A stretch of 64,000 nucleotides of DNA, from NCBI GenBank assembly GCA_907163345.1, contig CAJQUN010000040.1:4526001-4590000 (forward strand), read 5' to 3'. Of this stretch, positions 32,420-44,924 are shown piece by piece; positions within the stretch are counted from its first letter, which is position 1; the number at the start of each line of letters is the position of its first letter. The DNA comes from Haberlea rhodopensis. Taxonomy: Eukaryota; Streptophyta; Magnoliopsida; Lamiales; Gesneriaceae. A program made the translations under genes and the position numbers. Below the pieces are notes generated by a model. It was not told the DNA's origin, ran no database searches, and worked only from the letters and a program-made list of their open reading frames with translations.

Positions 32420-33667
32420 TGTTGGAATCGAAGATGGGGGGTAAATGAGATTCCTTGGCTACTTTAGCTTTTTAAAATGAGTTTGCAAAATAAAAAAGTT
32501 TGCGCTTGCGGAAGGCTTAAGTCAATTGATAAATAAAATAAAATAAGAAGTAAACAAATAAATAAATGCGTAATGAAATTAAAGCGGTAAATAACAAGAA
32601 GATTTGTTATAGAAGTTCGGCGATGAATCGCTGACGTCTCATCTTCCCGGTTAGATAACCTCCAACCGAGGTTCCACTAGAACGAAAAAGATCTTGGCCT
32701 TGAAGGCTCCAAGTTAGCCACAACACACTCTCCCGAGTACACAAAGCTCTTCACGAGCACAACACTCTTCACGAGTACACAAAGCTCTTCACGAGCTACC
32801 AACACTCTTCACGAGTCTTCTTGGCCTTAAGGGCTCCAAGGATAGCCACAACACATGCACCAACTATACTTGTTGATGACTTTACAATTTCCAACTTTCT
32901 TTGGTGTTGGAGGACCTTACAATAAACTCAACAAACACCTTCACGGTGTACCAACACAAAGAACACAAGACTCTATCAAAAGAAATGAATTACAAACTCA
33001 AATAGAACAACAATATATGGAGATTGCAAAGCTATTTGAAATTTTAACGATCAAAGCTTTGTAGAAGTTTGTAGGCTTGTTTCTTTTCTTCAAAATGCTC
33101 CAAAGCATCAATATTTATATTGTAGGAGGCCCCCTAGGCTCCTACTAGCCGTTGCTACACATAAGGCTGAAATCACTCCTACATCGCCTCGGACATCGCC
33201 TCAGGCGATCACCATTGCCGTGCCCCAACGATCAACAGATTACACGCATCGCCTCAGGCGATCAATTGCTTAAATCAAGGTCGTAGCCTCAGCAGCTCAA
33301 AATCTTCCATCGCCTCAAACGAACCAGCCATCGCCTCAGGCGATCAGTCCATCGCTTCAGGCGATCATCGCCTCGCCTCGGGCGAACTCTTCCTGCGCGC
33401 GAGCCTCGGCGTCGCTCCAGTCGATGTGCGTGGCGATGCCCCGCCTGGCTGCCATCGCCTGGGGAGATGATCACCATCGCCTGGGGCGATCCATGCCAGA
33501 ATGTGCACACTCGATTTTCTTCATTTAATCCACTTTTTAATCATTTAATCTGCATACTAGTAGACACATTAGTATAACAAACACAAGTTTTGTTGATCAT
33601 CAAAACTCAAAAATAAACCGGAGATAAATTAAAGCATTAAACACAACCATGCGTTTAAGGCTCAACA
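32420..33667 (-). repeat. 3' LTR of L (left copy)
   Basis: 1248 bases. Contains a tandem CTCTTCACGAG-type repeat (about 32730-32818) and a palindrome array (about 33176-33492). Several substitutions and small indels separate it from the right copy. Confidence 0.92.
33176..33492 (-). repeat. ATCGCCTCAGGCGAT palindrome array, L left LTR
   Basis: About ten near-palindromes of the form CATCGCCTCAGGCGATC, several degenerate. The half-site AGGCGATC is the same as the flank of GCGATCGATCGC in the gypsy LTRs. The right-LTR equivalent is about 36888-37215 and has an additional copy. Confidence 0.8.
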
Positions 33668-34565
33668 ATCTCCCCCTTTTTGATGATCACAAAACTTGAT
33701 AAACTTGAATATGTAATATGCATGAAATGTGAGTAAACATGACTCCCCCTTAACAATTGCATAGCACATACAAGATTACCAAGTAGATCATACAATAAAT
33801 AACTCTCCCCCTCAAACCATGCATACACAAGCTCTCCCCCTTAAACTATGCATGTTTTAAGTTTCAAGTTTATCACAAAATTCTCCCCCTTTTTGTGATA
33901 ATAAAAAAGTATAAAATTTAATAAACATAGCTCAATTATATGTTGCCACATAGCCATATTTTAACACTTTACACATGTTCCTCATCAAGCATGTAATAAG
34001 CATAACAAGCCTAAGTTTAAATCATTTAGAGGAATATAAACATGCGTTTAAGGCAATTAACAATAAATTCTAAATGTTGCAATGTGTGCATATGTTCTAC
34101 CAAGAGTTCATGCACTCATGCCCAATACACAATAGAATTCTCAAAACAACATTTGATAAATTTAATAAGATCATGAAAGTATTATACCAATGATATAGCA
34201 TCTAAACACTTATAGCATGCTTAATCACATAATATCATATAGCATATTCAAATTTGAATTCAATGCACTTACTATAAAAGGATAAGCATACATCATGCAA
34301 TAGAACAATTTATATGTGCATATGCTAATGGGTTATCCATTTTACTACCAATGAATATTGAGCTTCATATTTATTGGTCACAATTAATTTGTGCCAATTA
34401 AACTTTGAATTGCTCTTTTAAAATGCATAAAATAAATTTTACCTTCGATGACAAGAGTGTGTTCTTGTCATTGGTCCTATGCCTCGCGCCTCTTCTATAG
34501 TGGTGAATAATATAAACTCCTCCCTTGAGTTGCTTGTGCCTTCATCCTCCATCCCATTGTTGTCC
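33668..34565 (-). other. L 3' internal region with five polypurine tracts
   Basis: No gene. Read on the minus strand, AAGGGGGAGA-like tracts occur at about 33670-33681, 33741-33751, 33801-33812, 33831-33842 and 33881-33892. The one next to the LTR presumably primes plus-strand synthesis. The rest is AT-rich. Confidence 0.7.
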
Positions 34566-36076
34566 CTACAAGTTTACAATAGGAGGATCTTTGGTACCCA
34601 TTTGATTTTTGGGTCCTTGAGGGTTAGCTTCCTTTGGCACCTTTGGAATCCATTTCCACCTTTTGCTATTGGATTCTAGCAAACCTACACTTGTTTTTAG
34701 TGTGACCACTTTTACAACAATAGTTACAAGTAGGAGAATCATGCTTTGTTTTAGCCACAGGCTTGAAAATGTTTTTGATTTGCTTGAGAAGCCTAACCCG
34801 GCTTTATCAAAGCTACAACGTTGCAAGCCAAGCAATTCATTCATCTTTAGACTACTTTCACTAAATTTGCAAAAAGATATTTTTAAAGAATCTAATTCAT
34901 TTTTAAATGAATTATTTTCTTCATCTTTCTTAGCAACCTCAAGTTTGAGTAATTTGTTATTCATCTTGGTTTTGCCAAGAACATCTATAAGCTCATGATA
35001 AGAATCTAGTAATTCATCAAACGAAGGTACCTCATTATCGCTTTCATCTCCTTCATCATTTATGTCGTCTTTGGCCATAAGACAAAGGTTGGTTTCTTCT
35101 TCATCAGAGTCACTATCACTCCATGTAGCTATTAGGGCCTTCTTCTTGCCTTTATCCTCATTCTTCTTCCTTGGACATTTGTTAGCATAATAGCCTTTTT
35201 CTTGACAATTATAACAAGTTACCTCGTGTTTGGATTCATTTTTTGTAGCACCGGAGGCCTTTGGCTTGTTATGTTTGTTGAAGAACTTCTTGAACTTCCT
35301 AGTGAACAAGATCATCTCTTCATCCTCATCGTCATCTTCATCCTCGGATTGATCTTTTCTTCCAACCAAGGCGATCCACTTTCTCATAGATCTATCATCC
35401 TCCTTTATTCCTTTCCTTGTAGATACTTCAAGTTCATGGGTCACCAATGTGCCATGAAGCTCATCAAGTCGTAAGATGCATTCTCTCCTTTGTTGGACTC
35501 GATGATGGCGGTCCTCTTGGCATCCCATTCCTTTGGTAAGGCTCTTAGTGCTCTCCTCCATATTTGCTTTGGAGGATACTTCTCACCAAGTTGGGCAAGC
35601 TCGATTATGATTTGAGTGAGCCTCCTAAACATTGAATCTACCTCTTCTCCGGACTCCATCTCAAATGTCTCATATTTGAGTTGTAATAAATCAATCTTGG
35701 TCTCCTTCACTTGATTAGTTCCTTCATGACAAATTTGCAATTTGTCCCATATCTCCTTTGCGGTTGAGCACATCGAGATCCGGTTGTACTCCTTCATATC
35801 TAAAGCACAATGCAAAATATTAATAGCTTTAGCATTTTGTGAAATTAAAATCATGTCCGCTCTTGTGAAATCGTCCATTTCTTTGGGAATGCTTATTCCC
35901 CCAACTTCCTTTAAAGGAATGTGTGGACCTTTCACAATAATTTTCCATTGATCATAATCTACGGATTGGATGTATAGAGAAATTCTATTTTTCCAATACC
36001 CATAGTTATCACCCGTGAAAAGCGGAGGTCTATTTGTTGATTGACCTTGAGCAAACTCATTTGCTAGATTAGCCAT
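34566..36076 (-). pseudogene. Gag of L, frameshifted
   Basis: Starts MANLANEFAQGQ at 36076, just inside the primer site. The N-terminal part has the copia gag fold signatures (FTGDNYGYWKNRISLYIQ, AKEIWDKLQICHEG, LPKEWDAKRTAI). A frameshift near 35470 separates it from the second part (LDELHGTLVTHELE, acidic EDEDDDEDEE). The zinc knuckle near 35200 reads CYNCQEKGYYANKC, with Tyr where the metal-binding His is expected. An acidic coiled region follows, ending near 34566. A frameshift and a damaged knuckle mean this copy is not functional. Confidence 0.85.
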
Positions 36077-36110
36077 ATAAAAATTTTGATTTAAAAACAA
36101 AAATCAAATG

Positions 36111-36122
36111 GCTCTGATACCA
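36111..36122 (-). other. Primer binding site of L
   Basis: Reverse complement of TGGTATCAGAGC, two bases inside the right LTR. Confidence 0.9.
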
Positions 36123-36124
36123 CT

Positions 36125-37390
36125 TGTTGGAATCGAAGAGGGGGGGTGAATGAGATTCCTTGGCTACTTTAGCTTTTTAAAATGAGTTTGCAAAATAAAA
36201 AAGTTTGCGCTTGCGGAAGGCTTAAGTCAATTGATAAATAAAATAAAATAAGAAGTAAACAAATAAATAAATGCGTAATAAAATTAAAGCGGTAAATAAC
36301 AAGAAGATTTGTTATAGAAGTTCGGCGATGAATCGCCTACGTCTCCTCTTCCCGTAGATAACCTCCAACCGAGGTTCCACTAGAACGAAAAAGATCTTGG
36401 CCTTGAGGGCTCCAAGTTAGCCGTAACACACTCTTCCCGAGTACACAAAGCTCTTCACGAGCACAACACTCTTCACGAGTACACAAAGCTCTTCACGAGC
36501 TACCAACACTCTTCATGAGTCTTCTTGGCCTTAAGGGCTCCAAGGATAGCCACAACACATGCACCAACTATACTTGTTGATGACTTTACAATTTCCAACT
36601 TGCTTTGGTGTTGGAGGACCTTACAATAAACTCAACAAACACCTTCACGCTGTACCAACACGAAGAACACAAGACTCTATCAAAAGAAATGAATTACAAA
36701 CTCCAATACAACAACAATGTATGGAGATTGCAAAGCTATTTGAAATTTGAATGATCAAAGCTTTGTAGAAGTTTGTAGGCTTGTTTTTTTTCTTCAAAAT
36801 GCTCGAAAGCATCAATATTTATATTGTAGGAGGCCCCCTAGGCTCCTATTAGCCGTTGCTACACATAAGGCTGAAATCACTCCTGCATCGCCTCGGACAT
36901 CGCCTCAGGCGATCACCATCACCGCGCCCCAACGGTCAGCAGATTACACGCATCGCCTCAGGCGATCGGTTGATCGCCTCAGGCGATCAATTGCTTAAAT
37001 CAAGGTCGTAGCCTCAGTATCTCAAAATCTTCCATCGCCTCAAACAAACCAGCCATCGCCTCAGGCGATCAGTCCATCGCTTCAGGTGATCACCTCGCCT
37101 CGGGCGAACTCTTCCTGCGCGCGAGCCTCGGCATCGCTCCAGTCGATGTGCGTGGCGATGCCCCGCCTGGCTGCCATCGCCTGGGGCGATGATCACCATC
37201 GCCTGGGGCGATCCATGCCAGAATGTGCACACTCGATTTTCTTCATTTAATCCACTTTTTAATCATTTAATCTGCATACTAAGTGGACACATTAGCATAA
37301 CAAACACAAGTTTTGTTGATCATCAAAACTCAAAAATAAACAGGAGATAAATTAAAGCATTAAACACAACCATGCGTTTAAGGCTCAACA
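36125..37390 (-). repeat. 5' LTR of L (right copy)
   Basis: 1266 bases, with the same CTCTTCACGAG repeat (about 36432-36520) and palindrome array (about 36888-37215) as the left copy. Confidence 0.92.
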
Positions 37391-37395
37391 ATAAC

Positions 37396-40300
37396 CATCT
37401 CTGAATCTCATCATCTGCCTTCTGAGCTCTCCTGATATTCTCATAGATATCTGGCTTAGCTAATAAGGTCGATACACGTACTGGTGATGTATCTAAATCA
37501 AAGTCATAGCCCAGATGGGAATAGGAAGTCATCATGGCTTATAATTGCATGACATCCTCAGCAGTGCACCTCACTTTCCGGCTTAAGGCATCTGCCGTCA
37601 AGTTTGCCTTCCCAGGATGGTACTCTATTTCACAGTCATAATCCTTGAGTAAGTCCGTCCATCTCCTCTGTCTCATATTCAGTTCCACTTGAGTAAATAA
37701 GACTTCAGGCTCTTGTGATCTGTGTAAATGGTAAACGACGTACCATACAAATAATGCCTCCAGATCTTCAAGGCGAAACTAATAGCCGCCAACTCCAAGT
37801 CATGGACTGGAGATCTAGTCTCATGCGGCTTCAACTGTCTTGATGCATAAGCTACCACATGCTTATCTTGCATCAGCACACACCCCAGGCCCTGTAGGGA
37901 TGCATCAGTATAAAGAACAAACCTCGCGTTCACCGTAGGAATCACTAACACAAGCACCGTCGTCAACCGGTGTTTCAACTCTTGGAAGCTCTCCTCACAA
38001 GCCTCAGACCAATAGAATGGTACTCCCTTTGGGTCAACTGTGTCAATGGCTTAGCAATCTTAGAAAATCCCTCGACAAAGCGTCGATAATATCCGGCCAA
38101 ACCGAGAAAGCTCCGAATTTTGGGTACAGAAGTGGGTGCAGCCCACTCCATCACCGCCTCTATCTTTCTGGGATCCACCGATATCCCATTGCTAGATATA
38201 ACATGCGCCAAGAATACCAGGCTGCTCAACCAGAATTCACACTTGCTGAGCTTGGAAAACAACTGATTATCTCTGAGGATTTGGAGCACCATCCTCAAGT
38301 GTTTCACGTGCTCTTCCTCACTCCGAGAGTAGATAAGTAGGTCGTCAATAAACACTATGATGAACTGGTCAAGATATGGTTGGAACACCCTGTTCATCAA
38401 GCTCATAAAGACAGCCCGGGCGTTCGTCACACCGAAAGGCATAACTAGGAAGTCATAGTGTCCATACCGAGTCCGAAATGCTGTCTTCTTTACATCCTCC
38501 TCTCTGACCCAAATCTGGTGGTATCCTGACCTCAAATCAATCTTACTATACAACTTTGTACCCTGCAACTGATCAAATAAATCGTCAATCCTTGGGAGAG
38601 GATACTTGTTCTTCATCGTGGCCTTATTCAGTTGCCGGTAATCGATGCACAACCGCATCAAACCATCCTTCTTCTTCACAAAAAGAACTGGTGCACCCCA
38701 TGGAGATATGCTAGTGCGTATATACCCTTTGTCAGGAGTTCCTGCAACTGTTCCTTCAATTCCCTTAACTCCGCCGGTGCCATCCTGTAAGGGGCACGAG
38801 AGATAGCGGACGTCCCCGGTAATAACTCAATCCCAAACTCAACTTCTCTAGTCGGTGGGAATTCTAGGATTTCTTCCGGAAACACATCAGCAAACTCTGC
38901 TACCACGGGTACATCCACCACCCTCAACTCTTTATTCTTTCCCGTCGTGTCCACGGCATAAATAAGATAGCCCGTGTGTCCACGTTCCAATAATTGGGAC
39001 ATCTTGATCGCCGATATCAACGAAATCTTCGCACGAGAACCATTCCCATAGAAAGTCCATTGAATCCCCATATCGGATCTGAACCGAACTGTCCTTGCCG
39101 ACAGTCCATGACTGCCTGATATCTGTTCAGAATGTCGATGCCCACAATGCAATCGAAGTATGACATACCCAACATGATCAAATCTACCTCCAACTCATTG
39201 CCCTCAAAATAAATAAGGCAGTCTGCAAGAAACTGATCAGCAACAACATTTCTTCAGGTGGGTGTCGAGACCATAAGAGGCGTGGGTAACGTAGACGTGC
39301 ACATATGGTGTCTCTCCACAAAGCCAACAGATACAAAAGAGTTTGGTGGCACCTGTATCCATCAAAATAAAAGCAGGGTACGTAAATAAATGACACGTAC
39401 CAGCGATCACCTCTTCCGGAGCTGTTTGGGCCTGCTCTCTAGTCAGTGCATACACTTGCCCCTGGGGTGGTCCCACTGTCTGACCTCCCGATGGTCGAGG
39501 CATAATCTGTTGCCTCTGATGCACTGTCCTTCCATGAAATCATGGCTCGTTCATCCTGAAATCTGACTGCCCTCCCCAGTTGGGGCAAAACCTAGAAATG
39601 TGGCCCATTTTGCCACAACTATAACAAGACGGGCAGTTGCTTGATGAGTGCGGTCCTCCACAATTTTCACATCTTGCTTCCCCGATCTAATCACTTGCGT
39701 TTGTCCTCTGTTGGTCGATACATTGCTTTTTCGACTCTCATGTTTCCTGTTATAAGAATTCTTCCCACTAAACCGAGAGGATGAAGAAGCTCCACGAGGC
39801 TTAAATGACTCCCCTCGTGGCCTCAAGCTATAAGTAACATGCCTCTACGGTGGTACATGTGGGGGTACAGCATCAGGATAGGCACCAGCTCCGATTTCTG
39901 CAAGCTCTGCTCTAGTGAGAGCATCATCAAAAGAGGTGGGGTCGTTGGAGATAACCCTATCAAATAGCTCCGGCCTCAAGCCTTTCAGGAAATGCCTCAT
40001 CTTGGCATGACTGTTTGAAGCAATATGAGGAACATACCTCAAAAGCGATGAGTATTGTAGGGCATAGTCAGAGACTGCCATGTTGCCCTGCTTCATATTG
40101 GTAAACTCATCCTCTTCATTTGTCTAGCGGCAGCAGAAAAGTACCGGTTCAGAAACCGGTTCCTAAACAAACTCCAGTCAATCTGTACTCCCTGAGCTCT
40201 CAGCTCCATCACAATTGTCTTCTACCACATGGAAGACTTCTTGGCCAGTTGAAACTCTGCCAACCTTAACCAAACAGTCCTGGCACAGGACGCCGATATG

Positions 40301-40542
40301 AAGATCTGCTCTATCCTCTCTAACCATTCCTCCGCTTCTTCCCTAGTCTCTGTTCCCTCGAAACGGGGCGGATGGAAGTTCAAGAACTGTGTCAGGCTCA
40401 GTTCTCCAAGCAGTAATGATTGCACCACAGGTTCCACACCCAAAGCAGGTGGAGATAGGGGATTAGTCTGGGCAATGCTTGCATTCACGCTCCCTATATC
40501 CCCCACTTCCTCATTAAGGTTCTCCAAATTTATAGCCGCCAT
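37396..40542 (-). pseudogene. Gag-pol of element B up to the L insertion, broken
   Basis: Starts MAAINLENLNEEVGD at 40542. Gag core (LSLTQFLNFHPPRFEG), a TGG-to-TAG stop near 40225, a frameshift near 40110, and a zinc knuckle region around 39600-39680 in shifted frames. The protease has LMDTGAT near 39360 followed by a frameshift. RT (FIDDLLIYS near 38350) is open for over 200 codons, then RNase H (YTDASLQGLGC near 37910) follows after another frameshift near 37978. The gene runs into L at 37395 and continues as the integrase fragment at 32414. Confidence 0.88.
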
Positions 40543-40740
40543 GCTGTAATACAAGGGTTAATAACAATACCAAAACAATTCATGTATTACACCGTTAGAT
40601 AACATAAGCAGCAATAAGCATGTTAGTATAACAATATATACACCAATATGCACCACATGCATAAACATGCCCAAATATAAATGCCTAGCCAACCATTTGC
40701 TAAGGCTACCATTCACACAATCCCGGGCTCTCTAACCACT

Positions 40741-40752
40741 GCTCTGATACCA
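40741..40752 (-). other. Primer binding site of B
   Basis: Reverse complement of TGGTATCAGAGC, four bases inside the LTR end at 40757. Confidence 0.92.
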
Positions 40753-40756
40753 CTAA

Positions 40757-41685
40757 TGTAAGAACCCTAGTTCCTTAAGTGCGGATTAAAGGCATAATTA
40801 GAGCTAACATGCATTATCAGAGTATAAAAGTTCATGTTGAGACCTTGAGCCTTAAGAATTACATGCCAAGTTAAGGACTTTCAAATGGATTAATTACATT
40901 CTCTAACAAATGAATGTTAATCACTATAGCTTTACACTACTCCTAGAGTAGACACTATACAAAATAATTTCCTTATCAAAAGCGCTCTTCACAAGCTCAC
41001 CGCCTCAACCCGTCCTTAGCCCCTTTTCATGCCAAAATGTACCTACAAGGACAACCCCCAAAACATGAGCATATAATAATCCATATTCAACACAATATGA
41101 TTATGAGGCGTAAATGCATAAACCGTAATAAAACACTTCCTGTCTTTCCCATGCATTTTAAACGCTCCCTTTTTGGTTGTCCATGTACCATAACTCATGA
41201 GTATAATCAATAGATAATTTAATGGTTCCACAAATGTCATGGCATATCACCATTTCATTAGTACCTATCACCAATCCCTAGTCTATTATAACAGTGTATT
41301 TTAATGCACCTCGCTTGTCATGACAGCGGCACTAATACCCCTCGCTTCGACATAATAGCGGCATTGAATAACCTCGCTCAAATGCGACATGCGGCAATAC
41401 TCTCGCTTCAACATTTGGGCGGCAAATATTCTTTCCTCGCTACAATATGACAGCGGCAAGTATTCTATCATCGCTTCAAGTGATAGTGGAAAAGCATTTA
41501 AAATCGTCACTCTAATATAACCATGACTCATGGGATGTGCACCAACAATCAACATATACATATGCAATCATAATGCATAGTTCAACATGTATTTACATCC
41601 ACAATGCACAATTCAATATATACTTGCATCCACAATGCATATTCAAATGAGTATATAAGATACATGTACCGTTGGGTGCCCGTAC
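40757..41685 (-). repeat. 5' LTR of B, inner part
   Basis: Element-strand 3' part of the LTR (…GGGTTCTTACA at the primer side), containing CCGC...GCGA hairpins (about 41310-41490) and acceptor-like TTGTAG/GTAC (41043). Cut by C at 41685; the outer part is 50391-51490. Confidence 0.92.
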
Positions 41686-43168
41686 TGTTGGGATATGCCC
41701 TAAGACAAGTCATTAGATGATTGTTTAAGACATACAATGTTTATGGATTTATGAATGGCAATTCATTATTATATATTATTCTTTTAACTGTGCATTGTGA
41801 ATTAATATATATGTTAATGTCCTTAGAATAATATTGTATTATTCTTAAAGATGTTCCTAGTCAAGTATTATCATGAATGGGATAATGATAATACGTAGAG
41901 ACTAGTATATGTTGATCGATGAATTGTTCATTGATATGAGATATCTAATCAGCATATGGGTACATGTTAGAGAACGATGTACTGAACAGACCCACCATGA
42001 GAATGCAACATGGATAGTTATATGATCGTCATATGCAATTCTCATAGTGATAATAATGTATGTAATCCTTACGACTTGTGATCATCAGAGATCCCAACAT
42101 AAGGAGTTATGTATCTTGATATCGTCAAACGTTACCCGTAACAGGGTATACTATAAAGGCGACTATTGGATACACTACGAATTATGTAGAGGGATGTTGA
42201 CTGATCGAGATAGGATTTGTCCCTCCTATATAACAGGAGATGTGTTTGGCCCTTGATCAAGTGAGAACTAAAATGCATGGCCATGCTCGAATGAGTCGAT
42301 ATGAGATATCGAGCTTATTCGTTTATTCTAGTTCTACTTGGGGATCAAGAAATAGAGATTGAATATACGAGTATGACTATTCCATGACTCGTGTTCAATC
42401 TAAACACAAAGGACAAAGGGATTAAGTTACATGATTAATATTATCACAAGTTCTAAAGGTTATGTCGAGTCATTGACATTCTCGTAATTTGGGTAGCATC
42501 GATGTGTTGCTAGATACCGCTCGATGCTTGCGACATAAAATGAGATTTTATGTCACTGCCAACATTACGAGATCCTATCGGGTCGCACAAATGATTAAAT
42601 CGAGAAGGGAAATTAAATTCATGAGATGAATTAAATAATTAAGAGGAGTCTTAATTAATTATCATAAGGATTAATTAAATCATGGGTTTAAGCCCATGAA
42701 ACTTTGAGAAAGCCTTTAATTAATCATATTTAATATGATAGCAAGGTTTTTAATTGTAAGACAAGATCAAAACACAAACCCTAGCACCCCCCCACAAGCT
42801 CTCGGCCGCACCATCACAACTCTCGGCCTCCATAAGTCGAAGGGTTGCTTGGTGGTTCGTGGTGGTCGTTGATCGGTTATTGTAACCGTGAGTCTTGTTG
42901 GTTCAAGAATAAGTCTAGCAACTTGTTCTTGAACGTCCCTTTCGATTCGATCGTGTGGATACCGTTGAGGCAAAACCAATCGAGTTTTGCTTAGTGACTC
43001 GGAGAAGGCGTAAGACGTGGTGCAGCTCCGTGGATTCGGCCTCAAACACGCTACAAGGGTAAGACACTTGTAATTCTCTAATCCGATATGAATCCCTATG
43101 TATAGATCGCTGGTTTGTAATCCCAAAATTTTATTCCGCTGCGCTGTATGCTCATGGGGTTACTAACA
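41686..43168 (+). repeat. 5' LTR of C
   Basis: TGTTGGGATATGCCC to TTACTAACA. Dense in short inverted repeats, for example AGAATAAT/ATTATTCT and GACATAAAA/TTTTATGTC. TATA-like TATATAA at 42227-42233. Confidence 0.96.
42227..42233 (+). promoter_or_regulatory. Candidate TATA box of LTR C
   Basis: TATATAA in CCTCCTATATAACAGG. Copy in the 3' LTR at 49444-49450. It gives room for a transcript leader of about 0.9 kb within the LTR. Confidence 0.45.
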
Positions 43169-43169
43169 G

Positions 43170-43181
43170 TGGTATCAGAGC
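43170..43181 (+). other. Primer binding site of C
   Basis: TGGTATCAGAGC, one base after the LTR end. Confidence 0.95.
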
Positions 43182-44924
43182 CGTGTACAAGGCTCATATC
43201 GGATTTTATGTGGTTAAATAGTTTAATCATGTTAGAATTAATATTGCATGCTAATTAAACTGTTTAAATTCATATTTGATATGAAATTAATTTTAGTTTT
43301 TGATAATCATCGTAAAAATTGTATTTGATATAATTGGCGAATAATTGTATACGATACACGAAAGCGTAAAATCGAGGTGTTGGCTCAAGGTGGTTCGACC
43401 ACCTCATGACTTGACCCTCGGGCCGCCGCAAGTGAGCTAGGATTCGGACCCTTGGCTCATGCATGGGGCCACGCCACTTCCAAGAGGCTAGGGTTTGGAA
43501 CCCTAATCACAATAGCTACTCGGCCGCCGCTTGGGCTAGGGTTTATCGAACCTTAGGCTCGAGATGGTTAAGCCGTCACCGTCATGGATCGTCCATGGTT
43601 GGACCGTGGCTTGTGGCTCATGGATTTCGGTGTTTCGAGCAAGTTGGCTCGATGAAAAACCAACATGGTGCAAGGCGGCTAGGGTTTGGAACCCTAGCGG
43701 CGCCGCACCCATGCCATCGGCTCGGACCATGTCGTGGGCTAGGGTTTCGAACCCTAGGCCCATAATTGGTCCAGCCGTGGTGCATGGTTGGTTCGAACCA
43801 TGGTGGTTCGTAGCTAAGTCGCATTAAGTTCGTGGCATGTGATGTCCCGAGCGTACGATAATTTTTCAAAAATTATTTTACAGTTTTAATTAGAATTAAA
43901 TTTAAATTGTTTAGAATTTAATTAATTAAATGTTAATGCATGCTTTATGTGTTGTTTGAGCATGGTGCGTGGTTATAGCCCTTTGACCTATTAGATAGGA
44001 TTTGTGAATGATTGTAATTTATAATACGACCTGCGTGTCGTGCCTTTCTCTATTTCATTCTAAATGTAATCCCTCCCCTATGTTCCCCTCGAATGTGAAT
44101 CGAGGAATTCTATATCTTGTAAAATAGTGTAGTTTATTTTATTGATGGTGATCAATGAAGATGGAGCATCGTGCCGGGATGAGGAGGCCATTCACAAATT
44201 GGAGCCAAAGGAAGGTGCTTATGAAGTTACCTTAGGTTGACTCATAAGAGTTTCTCATTGGCTTGAGAAACTCATTAGTAGGGGCTATAACCATGTCACG
44301 TTTTAATTATGTATGTTGATGCATGATTTATCTTATGTTTTAGTTTGATAATAGTATTACACATATATGTAGATATGTATACAACTATATGTAGTGGACA
44401 TATTTTAAATTATCAAATTAATCATGAGATCAATAAATCCCTCTAAAATATTAAGTTTTAGATGCCTTCCAAAATAAAAGTACTCGTCAATAACTTCGAT
44501 TGTACATGTGTGGGTTTGCCAAAGCAAAGCACCGTGGCAATCTTAGTAAGGCGCGAAAGGATAAAAGTGATATCCGTTATACTTTAATTGGGTACGACTT
44601 AACTAGGTTATCTCAATAGGATTGGGAACCTAGAGGCATGGGTTGGATTATAATTCATTAGATGAATTGAACAAAGTGTTGTTCGTCCAACTATCCAAGA
44701 ATTATATGTGATGTAATTGACAAAGTGTTGTCTACCTAAATAACCGAGTCTTGGGCGATTAGCCAAAGCTAACTCAAGATTAGGCGAAATATGGATCTTG
44801 GCCCACTAAAAGTTTCGAGGGTTGATATTTTTCAAATAAAATAGTGGGAGTATCATTTAATATAAGACCATGTTAAATGATTTAAATCATAAACTTATTT
44901 TGCATATTTATATTGTAGATATCC
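43182..44924 (+). other. Untranslated leader of C with repeated telobox palindromes
   Basis: About 1.7 kb without a convincing gene. Four inverted repeats of CTAGGGTT...AACCCTAG type occur at 43488-43506, 43536-43557 (imperfect), 43679-43697 and 43739-43757. Because they are near-palindromic, both strands stay open there (frames of about 100 codons or fewer), which I do not take as genes. The remainder is AT-rich. Confidence 0.7.

Larger units (their letters stand above)
32420..37390 (-). mobile_element. Element L: gag-only Sirevirus-like Ty1/copia element
   Basis: LTRs start TGTTGGAATCG and end GGCTCAACA, with flanking duplication ATAAC (32415-32419 and 37391-37395). The primer site next to the right LTR puts it on the minus strand. 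The 2.4 kb interior holds gag only; protease, integrase and RT are absent. Five polypurine-like tracts near the 3' LTR and palindrome-rich LTRs are features I associate with Sireviruses. It must have used proteins from a relative. Confidence 0.88.

Noticed and set aside
42767..43126. 119-codon frame on the minus strand in both C LTRs
   Set aside because: Identical only because LTRs are copies. No recognisable domain, and it opposes the element.
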